A model generated the notes under the pieces. The model was not told the DNA's origin and did no database searches. It saw nothing but the letters and a program-made list of their open reading frames with translations. A DNA stretch of 58,602 nucleotides from Lingula anatina (taxonomy: Eukaryota; Brachiopoda; Lingulata; Lingulida; Lingulidae), in the NCBI RefSeq assembly GCF_001039355.2, contig NW_019775935.1:747570-806171 (forward strand). The letters run 5' to 3'. Within the stretch, counting starts at the first letter, position 1, and each line of letters starts with the position of its first letter. A program made the position numbers and the translations under genes. Shown piece after piece: positions 48,001 to 58,602 of this stretch.

Positions 48001-51000
48001 AATAAGGGACACAGCCACCAGTTTTGTGCTTGACAAGCTGTAAAAATGCAATCAACAAGAATTTTTAAACTATTGCAAAAAATATATATGGTACAANCGG
48101 TACAATTAACTATGTAACAGTAAAAAAAGACTGAAAGCAAACTTACTATGAACATACTGGTTGCTGTCTTTAAAATTCTGCCAACTTTGAGACCACCTGG
48201 AATCTTTATGCATTACCATGCCAGTGCTCTCTCTGAAAATAAAAATTGATTCAATTTTATAAAAAAATGTTTATTTAAGAAAGAACTGTCAAAATGTCAA
48301 ATCTATGCAGTAACATGTAGAATGAGATGTTCAGAAGAGTAATATTTTCACCATGGTAAGCCAATACTGCAAAACAGTCTAACAAGAACATTTTATCATG
48401 AATTAAGGTACAACATTAATCAAAATATCAGCTGTCTTAAGGCAGTTGCGCAAAAAATCTTATCTATTATTGGTCTGCCATACAATGAATTCTCACCAAT
48501 TCATTAATGAACAGAAATTTATCTAGAATTATTCAAAATACAACTTACTCATCAGGTGCAATGATCTTTTCATCCTCTGGATTATTAACTAAATAGTCTG
48601 ATCGTTTACGTAGTTCAACTGCAGATAAAAAATAAACAGCCTGTTATAAATCTGTACATTTCTGATGTCTAATCTTTACAGGTTTTAGTAAAATAAAGTG
48701 TTCTTCTATTATTCATTTGCTGAAAGGCTAAGACATACCAACATTTCAACACATATTCAATCAGGAATTTTAACTGCATATGGAATATAAAAAACAAGTA
48801 GACTATAATTTTTAATAGAAATATATTGAAATACCCTACCTGGGGCTTCATAAATTATTGTACTTTTTTGAAATTCAGAAGAAATCGTGCCTACACCCTG
48901 AAAGACAAGAAAAATGGTTGTTCTTTTAATGAGGTATAGGGTGCACTTTTTTGCTTGTATCATCTCCACTGCAAAAACATTTTTCTACATCTTATATGTA
49001 GAGGTTCACCACACTCTCTATCCTAGGGTCATTCTTGAACCTTTATTTGTACAGTCCTTGCTACTGACATCCTTCTTGTCCAAAAATTCAATCAAATCAT
49101 AAATATTGAGCCACATAAGTTTGATTGATGCATAATCGATATATAGCAGCAGATGTAAAAGGTCGCATATAAGTTCATTCTGTATGTTAGCCATTGGTCC
49201 TTCCTACACCTGAAACACTACTGGCCAGTATAATTTCATTGGACCAGTAGATTCTTCTAGAAAACATGTATGAATTAAGTGGTTTGACAAGGCCAATAGG
49301 GTTTTTCTATTTATTTTGAAAAAAACTTTCGACTTGATTTAATTTTTAACTGTTACATAATGATTCTAAATAAAAATTGTTTGACAAAATCAAGGTCTTG
49401 ATATAACTAATAATAATGCAACAGATTAAAATGTCAAGTCCTGTCATAATCTATATTCAGACCAGTGAATTGTGATTTTGACCAGTAGATTTTACGAAAG
49501 TGATGGTCTTTCGTGGTAAGTCACACAGTTATCCACACTTTATCCATTGCATCCTTAATTGTTTAAATTAACATGTTGAGAAGTGGCTACCTATGTAGAG
49601 AACAGGATGTTTGTAGTCAGTCTTTTATCAGCATGCACTTGAAATAGGGATCTTTATTTTTAAAAAAATGACACAATGATGGCCAATTCTGTTCATAACT
49701 TAACCATTAAGGTGAAAGAATGTCCCAAAGTCTTTTTAAAAAAGAAAATCACATCACAAAAAGTAAATATATCTTTCAGAAAGAATTTGCAATTTTGAAA
49801 TAATCTTACCTCTTTTATATTTTTGATGGGTCCTATTTTTCCAAGTTGCTCACTGCCTCGACCAACTGTTTCTGACACTTTTCCAGCTACCTCTCCAATT
49901 TTTTCTGCATGTTTGCTCACTTCTTCAGTTAATTTTTTCACACTTTCTGTCTGTTTAGCTTCCTCTAATTTCTTTAAAAGAATGAAAATTTTAGTGTCGA
50001 GACTTTCAACAAACATATATATATATCACATGGTGAATCTATAACATTAACATAAGGAATGACAATTTACACACTAAAGTAAACAAAAAACTTACCTGTG
50101 TTAAGGATTCAAAAATTTCAGATTTTTCCTTATCCATTTCTTGCTGAAAAAAAAAAAAAACAACAAAAAAGTCTTTCAGTTATTAGATATGAGAGACACA
50201 CTGCTCGAAGTTTTTAAACCCTTAATCTAGAAAATCACCTAAAATCAGGAGTTTCCGTGGGAATTGAGGTACAGGGAGTACAAAATGTAATTTGGTCAAC
50301 GATTTACAAGGAGTCCAACCCAAGTAAAAATATGAGGGAGGGGGAGATTAAAGCTTTAGGTCATGATACACTGTAGTTTTATTCAACTGTTGTGCATCAC
50401 ACAACCTGGGTACATCAAATTGCTTTTTGGTAATTTGCTAGGCTGTCCACAGTTCAACTCGACCTAAAAACATGTCATTTCTCCAAAATTTTGTAAACCA
50501 TCCAACCGTCTTTGGATATACAGGCCATCTTTTAAGGTCACTGGTTTATGCCTGATAAGATCAAAAATGAAGATTACTTACATATTTTTGTCTAATTTTT
50601 TCCAATGCTTCCGATTTTTCTAGTTTGTCGGCCTCTTCTCTAAATTTTTTTACACTTTCCTGAAATACAATGATGTATATGCAATACATAAATGTTCAAT
50701 AGGTCTGAAATATCTGATTGTATTGAGTAACTGCATGTCTTATATTAATAAATATATACAACATACCCCTTAAAATTCACACATATATTGATATTTCTAA
50801 TTACTTGTTTAGATCAGAAAGAGATATTTGAGCCAAATTACTCCAACAAACAAATAGTAATTGCAAAAAAAGATGCTTATTTACAATTTTCAAATGATAA
50901 ATTGTAGTAAAAGCAGCAGCATTCACAAATATTTATTATGAAAAATTCTTCTAATTCTCCTAATTTTACGCATTTAAGAATTTAAAATTGAACATTACCT

Positions 51001-53426
51001 TCATCTCTTTATTTTTATCAAATTCCTGCTTTATATTTTCATAAACTTTAGAAAAGAAATTACCCCTAGCCATAGACCGAGACTGAAATAAAATAAATTA
51101 AAATTCAAGTAAAGGCAAAACAATATATTGTCTAATTAACAGTAAATAATAATCTAAATAATCACAAGTAATTGTGAAAAATGCTTTCTAACACTTGAGA
51201 AGTCAACAGGTCAAATAACTGTAGAAAACATTTTCTTTTTACATAGCTATTTGTTTAATCTCCAACTAAGTGGTACTTTGTAAAACAATTCTAAAGGATG
51301 TTATTTTGTTAATTCGTGTGGTGCAATATCTAACAGATAATTGTCACTAAAAACTATTTCATATATTTTATTAACATCTTATGAATGATAAGTTGAAAAT
51401 TTAAATAATTGCAACTTTCAAAACTTAAACTCACCTGATAAATTCGAACATCCAAGACTCCAGTTTTTTGGTACCTATCAGGTCTATGGTGCAGGCATAC
51501 AGAAGCAAATCCTCTATCAATTAATGCATTTTGTTTTATATGTAAAGCCTGTAAAACAGAGAGAGAATGTGCTTGTAAGACAAGCAAATGCATAAATTTC
51601 AGAAGTGCTGCACTACAGACAATTTGAATTAATTTCAAATTTAGTTATTTTCAATTTTTGACTGCCTCTACAAAGAAAAATATGAAACTGAAATTTTCCT
51701 TTGCTGTGTTATTTTCAATCTACTTCCATGCAATAACAAAAAAAAAAAAAAAAAAAAGAAAAAGGGGGNTGTGCTTGTAAGACAAGCAAATGCATAAATT
51801 TCAGAAGTGCTGCACTACAGACAATTTGAATTAATTTCAAATTTAGTTATTTTCAATTTTTGACTGCCTCTACAAAGAAAAATATGAAACTGAAATTTTC
51901 CTTTGCTGTGTTATTTTCAATCTACTTCCATGCAATAACAAAAAAAAAAAAAAAAAAAAGAAAAAGGGGGAGGGGTTTAAAAGCCAACATAACAATTATC
52001 ACCCAAACCCAATATAGAGGTGCGAATGAAGTTACAGGCATGCACTTAAAATATTTACTGCACAGTTTATAAACTGTTTGATTATTTTAGGGTCCCACAC
52101 AAAGAAGTTTGTATCAAAGTTTCACTCTCCTAGAACCATGAATAATAAAAATAATTCATCTTCTAACACAAATACGGAGCATACACTACTGTCACAATGC
52201 AAAATGTCCAGCTGTGGAAACATTTTACCCACTTTGAAAATTCAATCATCACTGGTTTTGTTCTTTATCTCTTACAAATATAACAAAGTTACATGGTAAT
52301 AAGTTATGATAATCTTCTGTATAAAGCAGTTAACTTTTGAGCGACTTTAGTTTACTTACTACTGAATATTAAATAAGGGGGCAAAATACACCCTACTGGC
52401 AGTTCAATAAGCATTAAACAATCTATTTGCCATTCATGGTCCAAATAATGTATCAGACATGTCAAACTATCATGAAAATACAATATATTTTTCAGTCAGC
52501 AACAGAAATCCATGTTTCCTTTTGCACCAATTCAGGCTCCTTACATAATGTATACACATGGTAAAAACTTAATGTAGATGTTAAATTGAGACAGCCGTGG
52601 ATTTTTATTCTATACATATATGTTTTAAAAACTGCATACAACTTCGAATTCATTCAATTTTATTTTTTGATACTTCAAGCATGTGAAATGCACCTCTATA
52701 TTGGGTTTGGGTGTTTTTCAATTTGGATTTATTTTGCATCATCAAACATCACATTTATATCATTGAAATAAAGAATGAAAATACTGTGTCTGCTGAACTG
52801 CTTAGAAAAAAATGAAATGGAGTGTGCCACTGCACAAATACCCAAATCTTAATGCCACTAGAAATGCTAGTATCTCAAAAAAATCTGCATATTGCCAAGG
52901 TTCTTTTTGAGTACCTTGAGACTCGGATTATGTCTTTAATCGTTTCATGACTTTATACTTGATTATACCATTGATTGTGTTCAATCAAAGGAAATTTGAT
53001 TCAACTCATAGATACAGAACAGGTATATAAGATAGACAGGATTTAAAAAATTGGGGACTTACAGAGTGGAGTTAGACGGAGGAGAGAAATAGAGGTATGT
53101 GAAAACTTCGTTTTGTTATATTCCATCTCTCATGCCTCAGTGGCAGGACATTTTTTATTCTGAACCTGGGTAAGGAGTAACACCGAACGCTACAATATTA
53201 CACAATTTTGTGCCCATCACCAGGCTCACACCGGCATGAAAAGCATGTAAATTTTGACATAACAAATATATTACGCTCTAACTCACAAAAATGTAAAAAA
53301 TCATATTCATCGAAAATTTGAAACTAATCAATTGAAAGTTAATTTTATATCATAAGCTGAAAAAATTACCTGTAGATCTTGAAATATTTTGGAACCCTTC
53401 GTCAGCGTGTTTCGCATCCACGCCAT
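45063..53426 (-). CDS. TIMM44: Mitochondrial import inner membrane translocase subunit TIM44
   Basis: TIM44 tethers mitochondrial Hsp70 to the TIM23 channel on the matrix side and helps drive presequence import. Fifteen exons join in frame to 448 residues (human 452): 53426-53370, 51548-51435, 51082-50999, 50659-50582, 50143-50096, 49971-49810, 48897-48840, 48618-48549, 48232-48147, 47698-47606, 47396-47272, 46581-46531, 46270-46181, 45870-45760 and 45182-45063. The start MAWMRNTLTKGSKIFQDLQ is Arg/Lys-bearing, as expected for a presequence. Matches include NFFSKVYENIKQEFDKNKEM, the coiled-coil KLTEEVSKHAEKIGEVAGK, TKMSEVLTEIEKMDPTFEKE, DWCYEA, LMEQGPVLI and VWALCRDQ. The first exon lies in a different frame from a longer overlapping open frame, which cannot be spliced without a stop and is a shadow. 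An 'n' at 48097 and a duplicate at 51568-51970 fall in introns. Confidence 0.95.
46744..47187. mobile_element. hAT-like MITE in TIM44 intron
   Basis: The left terminus CAGGGTCCATACAGC and the right terminus GCTGTATGAACCTTG are imperfect inverted repeats (13 of 15). GCAGTA flanks both ends. The interior repeats a TTTTCAAGG motif several times. CAGGG-type ends suggest hAT, but the flanking repeat is shorter than 8 bases. No coding capacity. Confidence 0.55.
50400..50545 (+). repeat. Second copy of dispersed repeat (TIM44 intron)
   Basis: This is the counterpart of the fragment at 42430-42610, in the intron between TIM44 exons four and five. Similarity is patchy but collinear. Confidence 0.45.
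51568..51970 (+). repeat. 201-bp direct duplicate split by an 'n' (likely assembly artefact)
   Basis: 51568-51768 and 51770-51970 are essentially identical, both running from TGTGCTTGTAAGACAAGC to a long poly(A) followed by GAAAAAGGGGG, with 'n' between them at 51769. The overlap ends in a homopolymer, where assemblers often fail to merge. It lies in TIM44 intron 1 and does not affect coding. Confidence 0.9.
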
Positions 53427-54875
53427 TTTTAAAATAACCTTGACCTTTCAGAATCAAACGTGACACAATGCACTTTGCAATCTGATGCTCAACTATCGCA
53501 ATGATTAAATCTGTAAGAGGACGTGCAGAATGACGCGATTTCAGCTGCCTAAAACCAGTCGTAAAACTCCTTATTATTAATTTCTGACAAAAATCAGAAA
53601 AGAAAAAAACTAGTAACATATTAAATACACTTTATTTATCAACAGCGCAGATAAGTAAAAAGAGAATAATTCCCGTTTTCTTAATAGGCCGTTGTGACGC
53701 AACTGAGGGTCCGTGTAACAAAACATCCACCCTCCATTTAATTATACAGGTAAGGGTTAGCCTGACGTTAGTGGGTCAAAATCTAGGGTGAGGCTTACAT
53801 GCGTAAATTAATAAGAACCAGACTCTCTATCATGAGAGAATTCTCTGTCCCGTCACACCGGCTGACGTCTCCTACAGGGAGAGACGTAGTCAGCTCGGCT
53901 AAAATTTTAGTCCAGGATTACATTAAAATTCCTCTCTGAAACAAGACTCAATGAGTAACATATAGGCCTACAGGCCTAAAGTAATAGTATTAAAATACGT
54001 TTCAAAAAGCAAGTCTCTCGGCACTATTATTTCACCCAATGTCTGTAATCTACAAAGCCAAGTTTACTGCAAAGGGAACTAGCATAGCCTATTTGTGGCT
54101 CAGGGTGACTTGTGGATGTTTATTGAAAGATTTAAGTAGGCCTTCTTGATTCAAATAGTAATTACCATCTCCAAATCACTTGGCGCGAAGTAAAATTTTC
54201 TTTTCTAAAAGGTTGAGAAAAATCGATACAAAGCGCAAGAAGCTGCATGGCTTTAAATTATAATCTGGTCTGAAAATAGTTGTTTTTGATTCTTTAAACG
54301 GCAGTAGGCCTACTGTACATGTTAAAGTAATAATTTTCTTCTCACATAGACATTTTTTAAATGTAAACGAAACGTTTGAAGTCAATCACAATCAATCACA
54401 ATAGGCTTAGACCGCATTCACAACAAATTGAGCCAGGCCTTACAAATCCTGGGGACTAAATATGGCGGACGTACATGAAAGGAAAACCGCCTAAACTTTA
54501 AATAGTCTCTCCGCCTCTCACACGCCTCCCCACGCGTCGTCCCTGCGGGGGTACAGTCATTATATCTTGGCACCGTTGGGACTACACACGGGGAGGCGTG
54601 TGAGAGGCGGAGAGACTATTAAAAGATTAGGCGGTTTTTCATTCATGTACGTCCGCCATATTTAGTCCCCAGGATTTGTAAAGCCTGGCTCAAGTCGTTG
54701 TGAATGCGGTTTTAGGCTATCTACTGGTTCTGCAAATGTCACGTCATAACATAAAACAAAACACAAATGGTATGAAACTGACACTTTTCATCAATAATGA
54801 AATACCATTCAAACATTTTACACCATTAAGTCAAAAGCACTGTTCTCAGCTCCGTCAAAGTTAAGATGAACTATT
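53427..54875. other. TIM44 upstream region to 3' end of ART-like gene
   Basis: It contains the presumed TIM44 promoter. CRE-like half-sites occur at about 53763 (TGACGTTA) and 53863 (TGACGTCT), the latter within an imperfect hairpin at about 53860-53899 (GGCTGACGTCTC ... GAGACGTAGTCAGC). The long foldback element fills 54404-54718. No gene is seen. Confidence 0.6.
54404..54718. mobile_element. Foldback element with ~140-bp inverted arms
   Basis: Arms 54404-54543 and 54578-54718 are long inverted repeats, about 90% alike by eye, around a 34-base spacer. Outer ends share ACCGCATTCACAAC; inner parts share CTCTCCGCCTCTCACACGCC. It is notably GC-richer than its surroundings. TA lies just outside each end, which would suit a Tc1/mariner-type MITE, but this is weak. 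It would form a stable cruciform or hairpin RNA. Confidence 0.8.
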
Positions 54876-57196
54876 TCAAGAAGCTTGTTCTTCCAATTTC
54901 ACCAGCAGACCATACAAAATGGTGCTTCCACGCTCTTTAGTTGACCACTCTATTTCCTGATTGTCAAATTTTGGGTCGATTGGCTTGGTTTCTCCGATAG
55001 TTTGATCGCCGACATCATAGCTGCCTGGGCGAATGCACACTTGAAGTGCCACACGAGCCACGTAGGTTTTTTCTGATACCTCAAATCTGAAATATTGGGA
55101 AAAGTGCATGATTTATCTGTTATGAGGAAAACGACATCATACATTAAAAAAAGGTTAAAATATCATTCAGAATATTAAATCATGTTTGTTTTAACCCATT
55201 AAAATTAAAATATCGGGCTGCGTTATGACGTAATTTAAGTGAGCGATGCATCGCGACGTCATAATACTTATTGTGACGTCTTAGATACAAAACAAATTTC
55301 AAGTTCTTGACACCTCACAGGTGTTATATTTTTTCCGCAATGAATTTGTAATTTGTTTCGTCGTCACAATGGGGTGTATAAATTCAAGTAAGTAATCTAA
55401 GTAAACGATAATTCTTGACGCCTTTTAAGGAAAGTCAAGCTAAAATCTCACTTACCAAAGTGTTGTTTCGTTTGTTCTAACTGTTTTAGAATGATATCTT
55501 TGTGACAATTCATTGTATACTATACCATTTAAAATGTATCAAGTGTGGCGAATGTCTTTGTGTAACCTTTTTAAATCCCAAAGTTAACGAAGAATCACGT
55601 GTAACAATATTGTCTTTAATTGGTTATGTTGTAGAGACAGGAGTGATAGAGAGTAGTGGTCGCAAAAATGAAGCAAAGAATGGTAAGATTTAATTTCATG
55701 AGATTTAATTTGAAGCTGTGTACAGAAACACATTTCTATATATTCAAAACGTACTTCAATGTCTCCAATGTCTTCTTAGGCTACAGGATGGCCTTTAGTA
55801 ATGCAAACTATATCTAATTTTGTTTACTTGTTTTTGTGTCTCTTAAGTTCACATGCGACTTTTATCACATTAATCATTTATTTAGACTTGGTAAGTGAAT
55901 AATAAATGTGAAAATAAAGGAAGAGACGATTGGGATTCTTCTGTAATTATTTTCAGAATCCCCATGTACAGGAGAAAAATCGGTAAAAGCGGCAATGGAT
56001 CCTTCGCAAAATCAAAAGTATGGGTAAACGTATTACAATGTATGTTAATGTTCACGTGATATATATAGTATATATATAGTTTTATCGTTTATATGTCTTT
56101 TATCTTTGACTATATCTCGTATGGTATAATACTTGTAAGTTATCAAAATTGCTTTTTTTCATCTTGAAATATGGGACGTAATACTTTTTACATGTGATAG
56201 TTTATATCTAAGTCTACCAGGTTATTCATGAAATCATTACATATAGAATTGCAGGGAAGGCAGCACGGATTCAGCCCATTCCCAAAGAGCTGACACAACT
56301 GCCAGAAAAAGATCTCAATGACCTCGTGAATGGTTTTGTTGAGTCAGCAATAAACCGTATTCACTTGCGGTATGTACAAGTACATCATAAGACTTCAGAC
56401 ACATAAGAAGTGTCCTATATTGAACTGACTTTACTCATTTATCAAACAATTCGAATTTTACGCGCCGAAAAGCTTAAATCAATGTTGCATCCTGTAGTCT
56501 ATATTTTTCCATACAAAATTTTGTCTGATAATGTAGTAATTTTTTAAAAAAAATCTTTGTATAAAAAGTAACACAAATAAAATCGTCACAGACAAAATCA
56601 TCACTGCATTTACACCAAATTTTGGATAATGTCCCTTGAGTCAGGCACTGGTAACTTAAAAAAGAATTAAAGAATAGTGCAGTTCCCGGATGCGTCGACC
56701 TTGGAGGCGGGTATACGTCGTAGTTTGTGCGTTTATAATTAGCAAATTTATATCCAAGGTTATTAAATGTTTTACAAATATATATTTTTATTCCACCCTT
56801 AGCTTGAGCACCGAAAACGCGGTCATCGACCAAACATCTACTCCAAAGGTCACCGTCGAGTAAAGGTCATGGTATTCAGTTCTGGAGGAGGCCAGTGTTG
56901 GAATGATGTGATAATGGATAACAAAATTTTTATGTTGTCATGTAGCTTTACATCGATTTTCTAAAAAATGCAGAATGATGAAAATTTATTTGTCTCAATT
57001 ACTGCTCTCTTGCGTCAAACTTGATGTAATTTAATAAATCATTAGAAATCTATGTTGATGTTTACCACTTCACTAAACTGACAACTTCTGCTTTATAAGA
57101 ATGAAACTAATAACAATGATTTTTATTATCAATATAATGATTATACTTATCATTAGAAAAATACTATACTGACAGCAGGGTTCTTCTGAAACAAAC

Positions 57197-57237
<41 letters not shown>

Positions 57238-58510
57238 TTACTTTTCATAAAAACCACACGGATACAACACACGGATACATACTTGTGTGGCATGGCATAA
57301 GCGCCATGGCCAGCATAACGGATACTAGGAGATACAAATATTTTCTTGGTGTCGAACCCTTCAGGTTTATAGTCGTCTTTGAAATGGCCTTCCCTCTCGC
57401 TTATTTTGTCGCCGCCCAACGCTACGTCGCCTACAATCCAAGTTAATGAATACATGAAAAATAAATGTTGATAACTTTTATATGTCTCTAATATGGCATC
57501 TCCAAAAAAAAAGTTTAATAAAAAATAATACAAAAAATACACGAGTTCGAGATCTCGTACGGACCAACAAAAATTTAAAACAAAAGTCCTGCGTGTAAAC
57601 TTTAATAAGTGGATGAATGAAGTGAAGTTGACATATATTAGACCCTGACAAAAGTATCGCACAATTCGAGGGTTAGATTATATCGCAATACAAGTGCCTG
57701 TCCCGTGACGCCATAAGACAATCGGTTCCCTAACCTGGAATGAGCAGTTCCCCGACTTCAAGTATCTTGGTGACCACATCTTTCTTAGTGCCATGGAACG
57801 CCCTGTGCCATTTGTCCAATACGTTCATAGCTTTTGCTTTAGGTGGAAGGCTGGTACCACATTAAAAAAAAAAACTCATACATGCACCTTGATACAGTAA
57901 AAAATAACTACGAATAGTCACAAGAATATCCCACAGTAGCATTGCATAACAAAACAAAAAGCAAAAAAGTTTTGCGAGTTCACAATATACATGAATAAAA
58001 ATATTTTACACAGTATTTTAAGTTTTGCGTCCGGCTGTAACACACGGAGGTGTTGAAGACATAAAAATCATTCAAATTACTAAGTTACCAAACCCGGTTT
58101 GCCGTTGTCATACTCACCAAAGGGCATACCTGTACCATCCAATTGGAATACCGTAGTCCTTTGGTGGATTTCCGCGAGTATAATACAGTTTATCTCCTCT
58201 GTCATTATGACACACGTTGCAGTAGCAGCGATGATACTTAGCATCAAAAAATGTCTCTGTAAAATTCCAAGGCATGCAAATGTATGTAGATAACCGAAAA
58301 CATTTGAGTGCATCGTGTACTCGCTTTACTCCCGTATTAAAAACATAGTAAAAAAAGTTTAGAATAGGCGAATAGAATCTTTAAAAATATTATTAAAAAA
58401 TGAATTTGAAAATACTTTTCAAGTTAATGAGAACTTACTATGTATGTTGAGTGTCGCAACAAATTTGTTGCAGATATCTTTGTAAGTGCACTTTGGTTTG
58501 GGTGTAGGAT
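54876..58510 (-). CDS. C-terminus of a protein with Cys-rich segment and putative ADP-ribosyltransferase-fold domain (5' partial)
   Basis: Five exons join in consistent phases (58510-58439, 58256-58118, 57850-57735, 57430-57283, 55086-54876), giving about 227 C-terminal residues and a stop. In order: CTYKDIC, a Cys-rich block (CYCNVCHNDRGDK), then RGNPPKDYGIPIGWYRYAL, FHGTKKDVVTKILEVGELL, SPSIRYAGHGAYAMP, VALQVCIRPGSY, NQEIEWSTKERG and YGLLVKLEE. FHGT, SIRY and EIEW sit where the H, Y and E of a PARP-like ADP-ribosyltransferase fold would be. From memory, similar tails occur in proteins labelled neuralized-like protein 4, but I cannot verify that, so I give no symbol. Whether it binds NAD or is catalytic is unknown. 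The last intron (57282-55087) holds an opposite-strand microgene. The second exon's donor could instead be earlier (after GGTACAG); the chosen one keeps RYAL. Confidence 0.75.
55226..55281 (+). promoter_or_regulatory. Cluster of three CRE/ATF-like sites
   Basis: TGACGTAA (55226-55233), CGACGTCA (55254-55261) and TGACGTCT (55274-55281) lie within 56 bases, 88-143 bases before the AKAP-like start codon. Each differs from TGACGTCA by one base. Spacing of about 20-28 bases could suit cooperative CREB/ATF binding. Function is inferred from motif only. Confidence 0.5.
55369..56863 (+). CDS. Candidate small acylated PKA-anchoring protein (AKAP7-alpha / smAKAP-like)
   Basis: Exons 55369-55387, 55635-55682, 56255-56369 and 56803-56863 join in phase to 80 residues and a stop. 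The N-terminus MGCINSK fits myristoylation at Gly2 and palmitoylation at Cys3, predicting a membrane anchor. Residues about 40-57 (KDLNDLVNGFVESAINRI) form an amphipathic helix with the L--LV--FV--AI--I spacing of PKA regulatory-subunit binding helices. Vertebrate AKAP7-alpha (81 residues) and smAKAP (95) share this plan: short, acylated N-terminus, one RI/RII helix. Overall similarity to either is too low to assign orthology. The gene is antisense within the last intron of the ART-like gene. AATAAA lies at 57033. A possible extra exon (55957-56023) breaks the frame. Very short exon 1 and no transcript evidence keep confidence moderate. Confidence 0.6.
55957..56023 (+). other. Possible 67-bp optional exon of the AKAP-like gene
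   Basis: TTTTCAG precedes it and GTAAAC follows. From exon two it continues openly for about 22 residues (SPCTGEKSVKAAMDPSQNQK region), but 67 is not a multiple of three, so the next exon would be read out of frame to a stop before the helix. It may be an alternative exon or a chance open stretch. Confidence 0.3.
57202..57233. repeat. (AC)n microsatellite
   Basis: About sixteen uninterrupted AC units lie in the last intron of the ART-like gene, just past its 57283 donor. Confidence 0.95.
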
Positions 58511-58602
58511 CTGGAAAGGTAATAAACTTTAAACACTATAGCTTGTCTAAATGCAATTACGTTCACTCATGTTTACCAACAATTCACTGCTCATGGTTTA
58601 TC

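Noticed and set aside
53350-53619. 89-codon minus-strand open frame overlapping TIM44 exon 1
   Set aside because: Joining it to the next TIM44 exon reads into a stop. The frame starting MAWMRNTLTK at 53426 joins cleanly and gives a basic presequence.
57153-57662. 169-codon minus-strand open frame as a whole
   Set aside because: Only 57283-57430 is exon. The rest reads through an (AC)n repeat and AT-rich intron.
1-58602. CRISPR arrays, operons, tRNA or rRNA genes
   Set aside because: Sequence is eukaryotic with spliced genes. No spaced identical repeats of CRISPR type were seen, and no tRNA or rRNA gene was recognised by eye.

Overview
The window is nuclear DNA from an animal: AT-rich, with many short exons bounded by GT-AG introns, long introns, microsatellites and small non-autonomous transposons. 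The protein content (a fibronectin-type receptor tyrosine kinase, galactocerebrosidase, U11/U12-35K, ABHD17, C9orf85, TIM44) and the intron-rich structure fit a bilaterian invertebrate. A lophotrochozoan such as a mollusc or annelid is my best guess, but nothing here fixes the phylum. Exon models were built by hand from splice-site and reading-frame agreement and have no transcript support.

Layout. (1) 54-14593, +: the 3' nineteen exons of a receptor tyrosine kinase with an anosmin/ROS1-like cysteine box, three FN3-like modules, one membrane span and a Ret-like split kinase; its 5' end lies outside the window. A 1185-bp tandem duplication follows in its 3' flank. (2) 28686-18305, -: complete galactocerebrosidase (GALC), with two homologous exons that the reading frame makes mutually exclusive. 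(3) 29248-29976, +: U11/U12-35K (SNRNP35), divergent from GALC, with a near-identical second copy at 31044-31772 that starts at an 'n' and may be an assembly or haplotype duplicate. (4) 40921-36101, -: two-exon ABHD17 depalmitoylase. (5) 41343-43570, +: four-exon C9orf85 homolog, divergent from ABHD17 across a short promoter carrying a perfect TGACGTCA. (6) 53426-45063, -: fifteen-exon TIM44. (7) 58510-54876, -: the 3' five exons of a gene ending in a Cys-rich segment and a putative H-Y-E ADP-ribosyltransferase-like domain. (8) 55369-56863, +: nested in the last intron of (7), a tiny gene with an N-terminal MGCINSK acylation signal and a PKA-anchoring-like amphipathic helix, preceded by three CRE-like sites.

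The genes are mostly unrelated housekeeping functions: lysosomal lipid breakdown, minor splicing, protein depalmitoylation and mitochondrial import. A loose membrane-signalling theme is possible (receptor kinase, depalmitoylase, acylated PKA anchor), but I see no operon-like logic. The least ordinary items are the GALC exon pair, the nested AKAP-like microgene, the ART-like terminal domain and the receptor architecture. Five probable transposon-derived elements (MITEs and a foldback) sit in introns or between genes.
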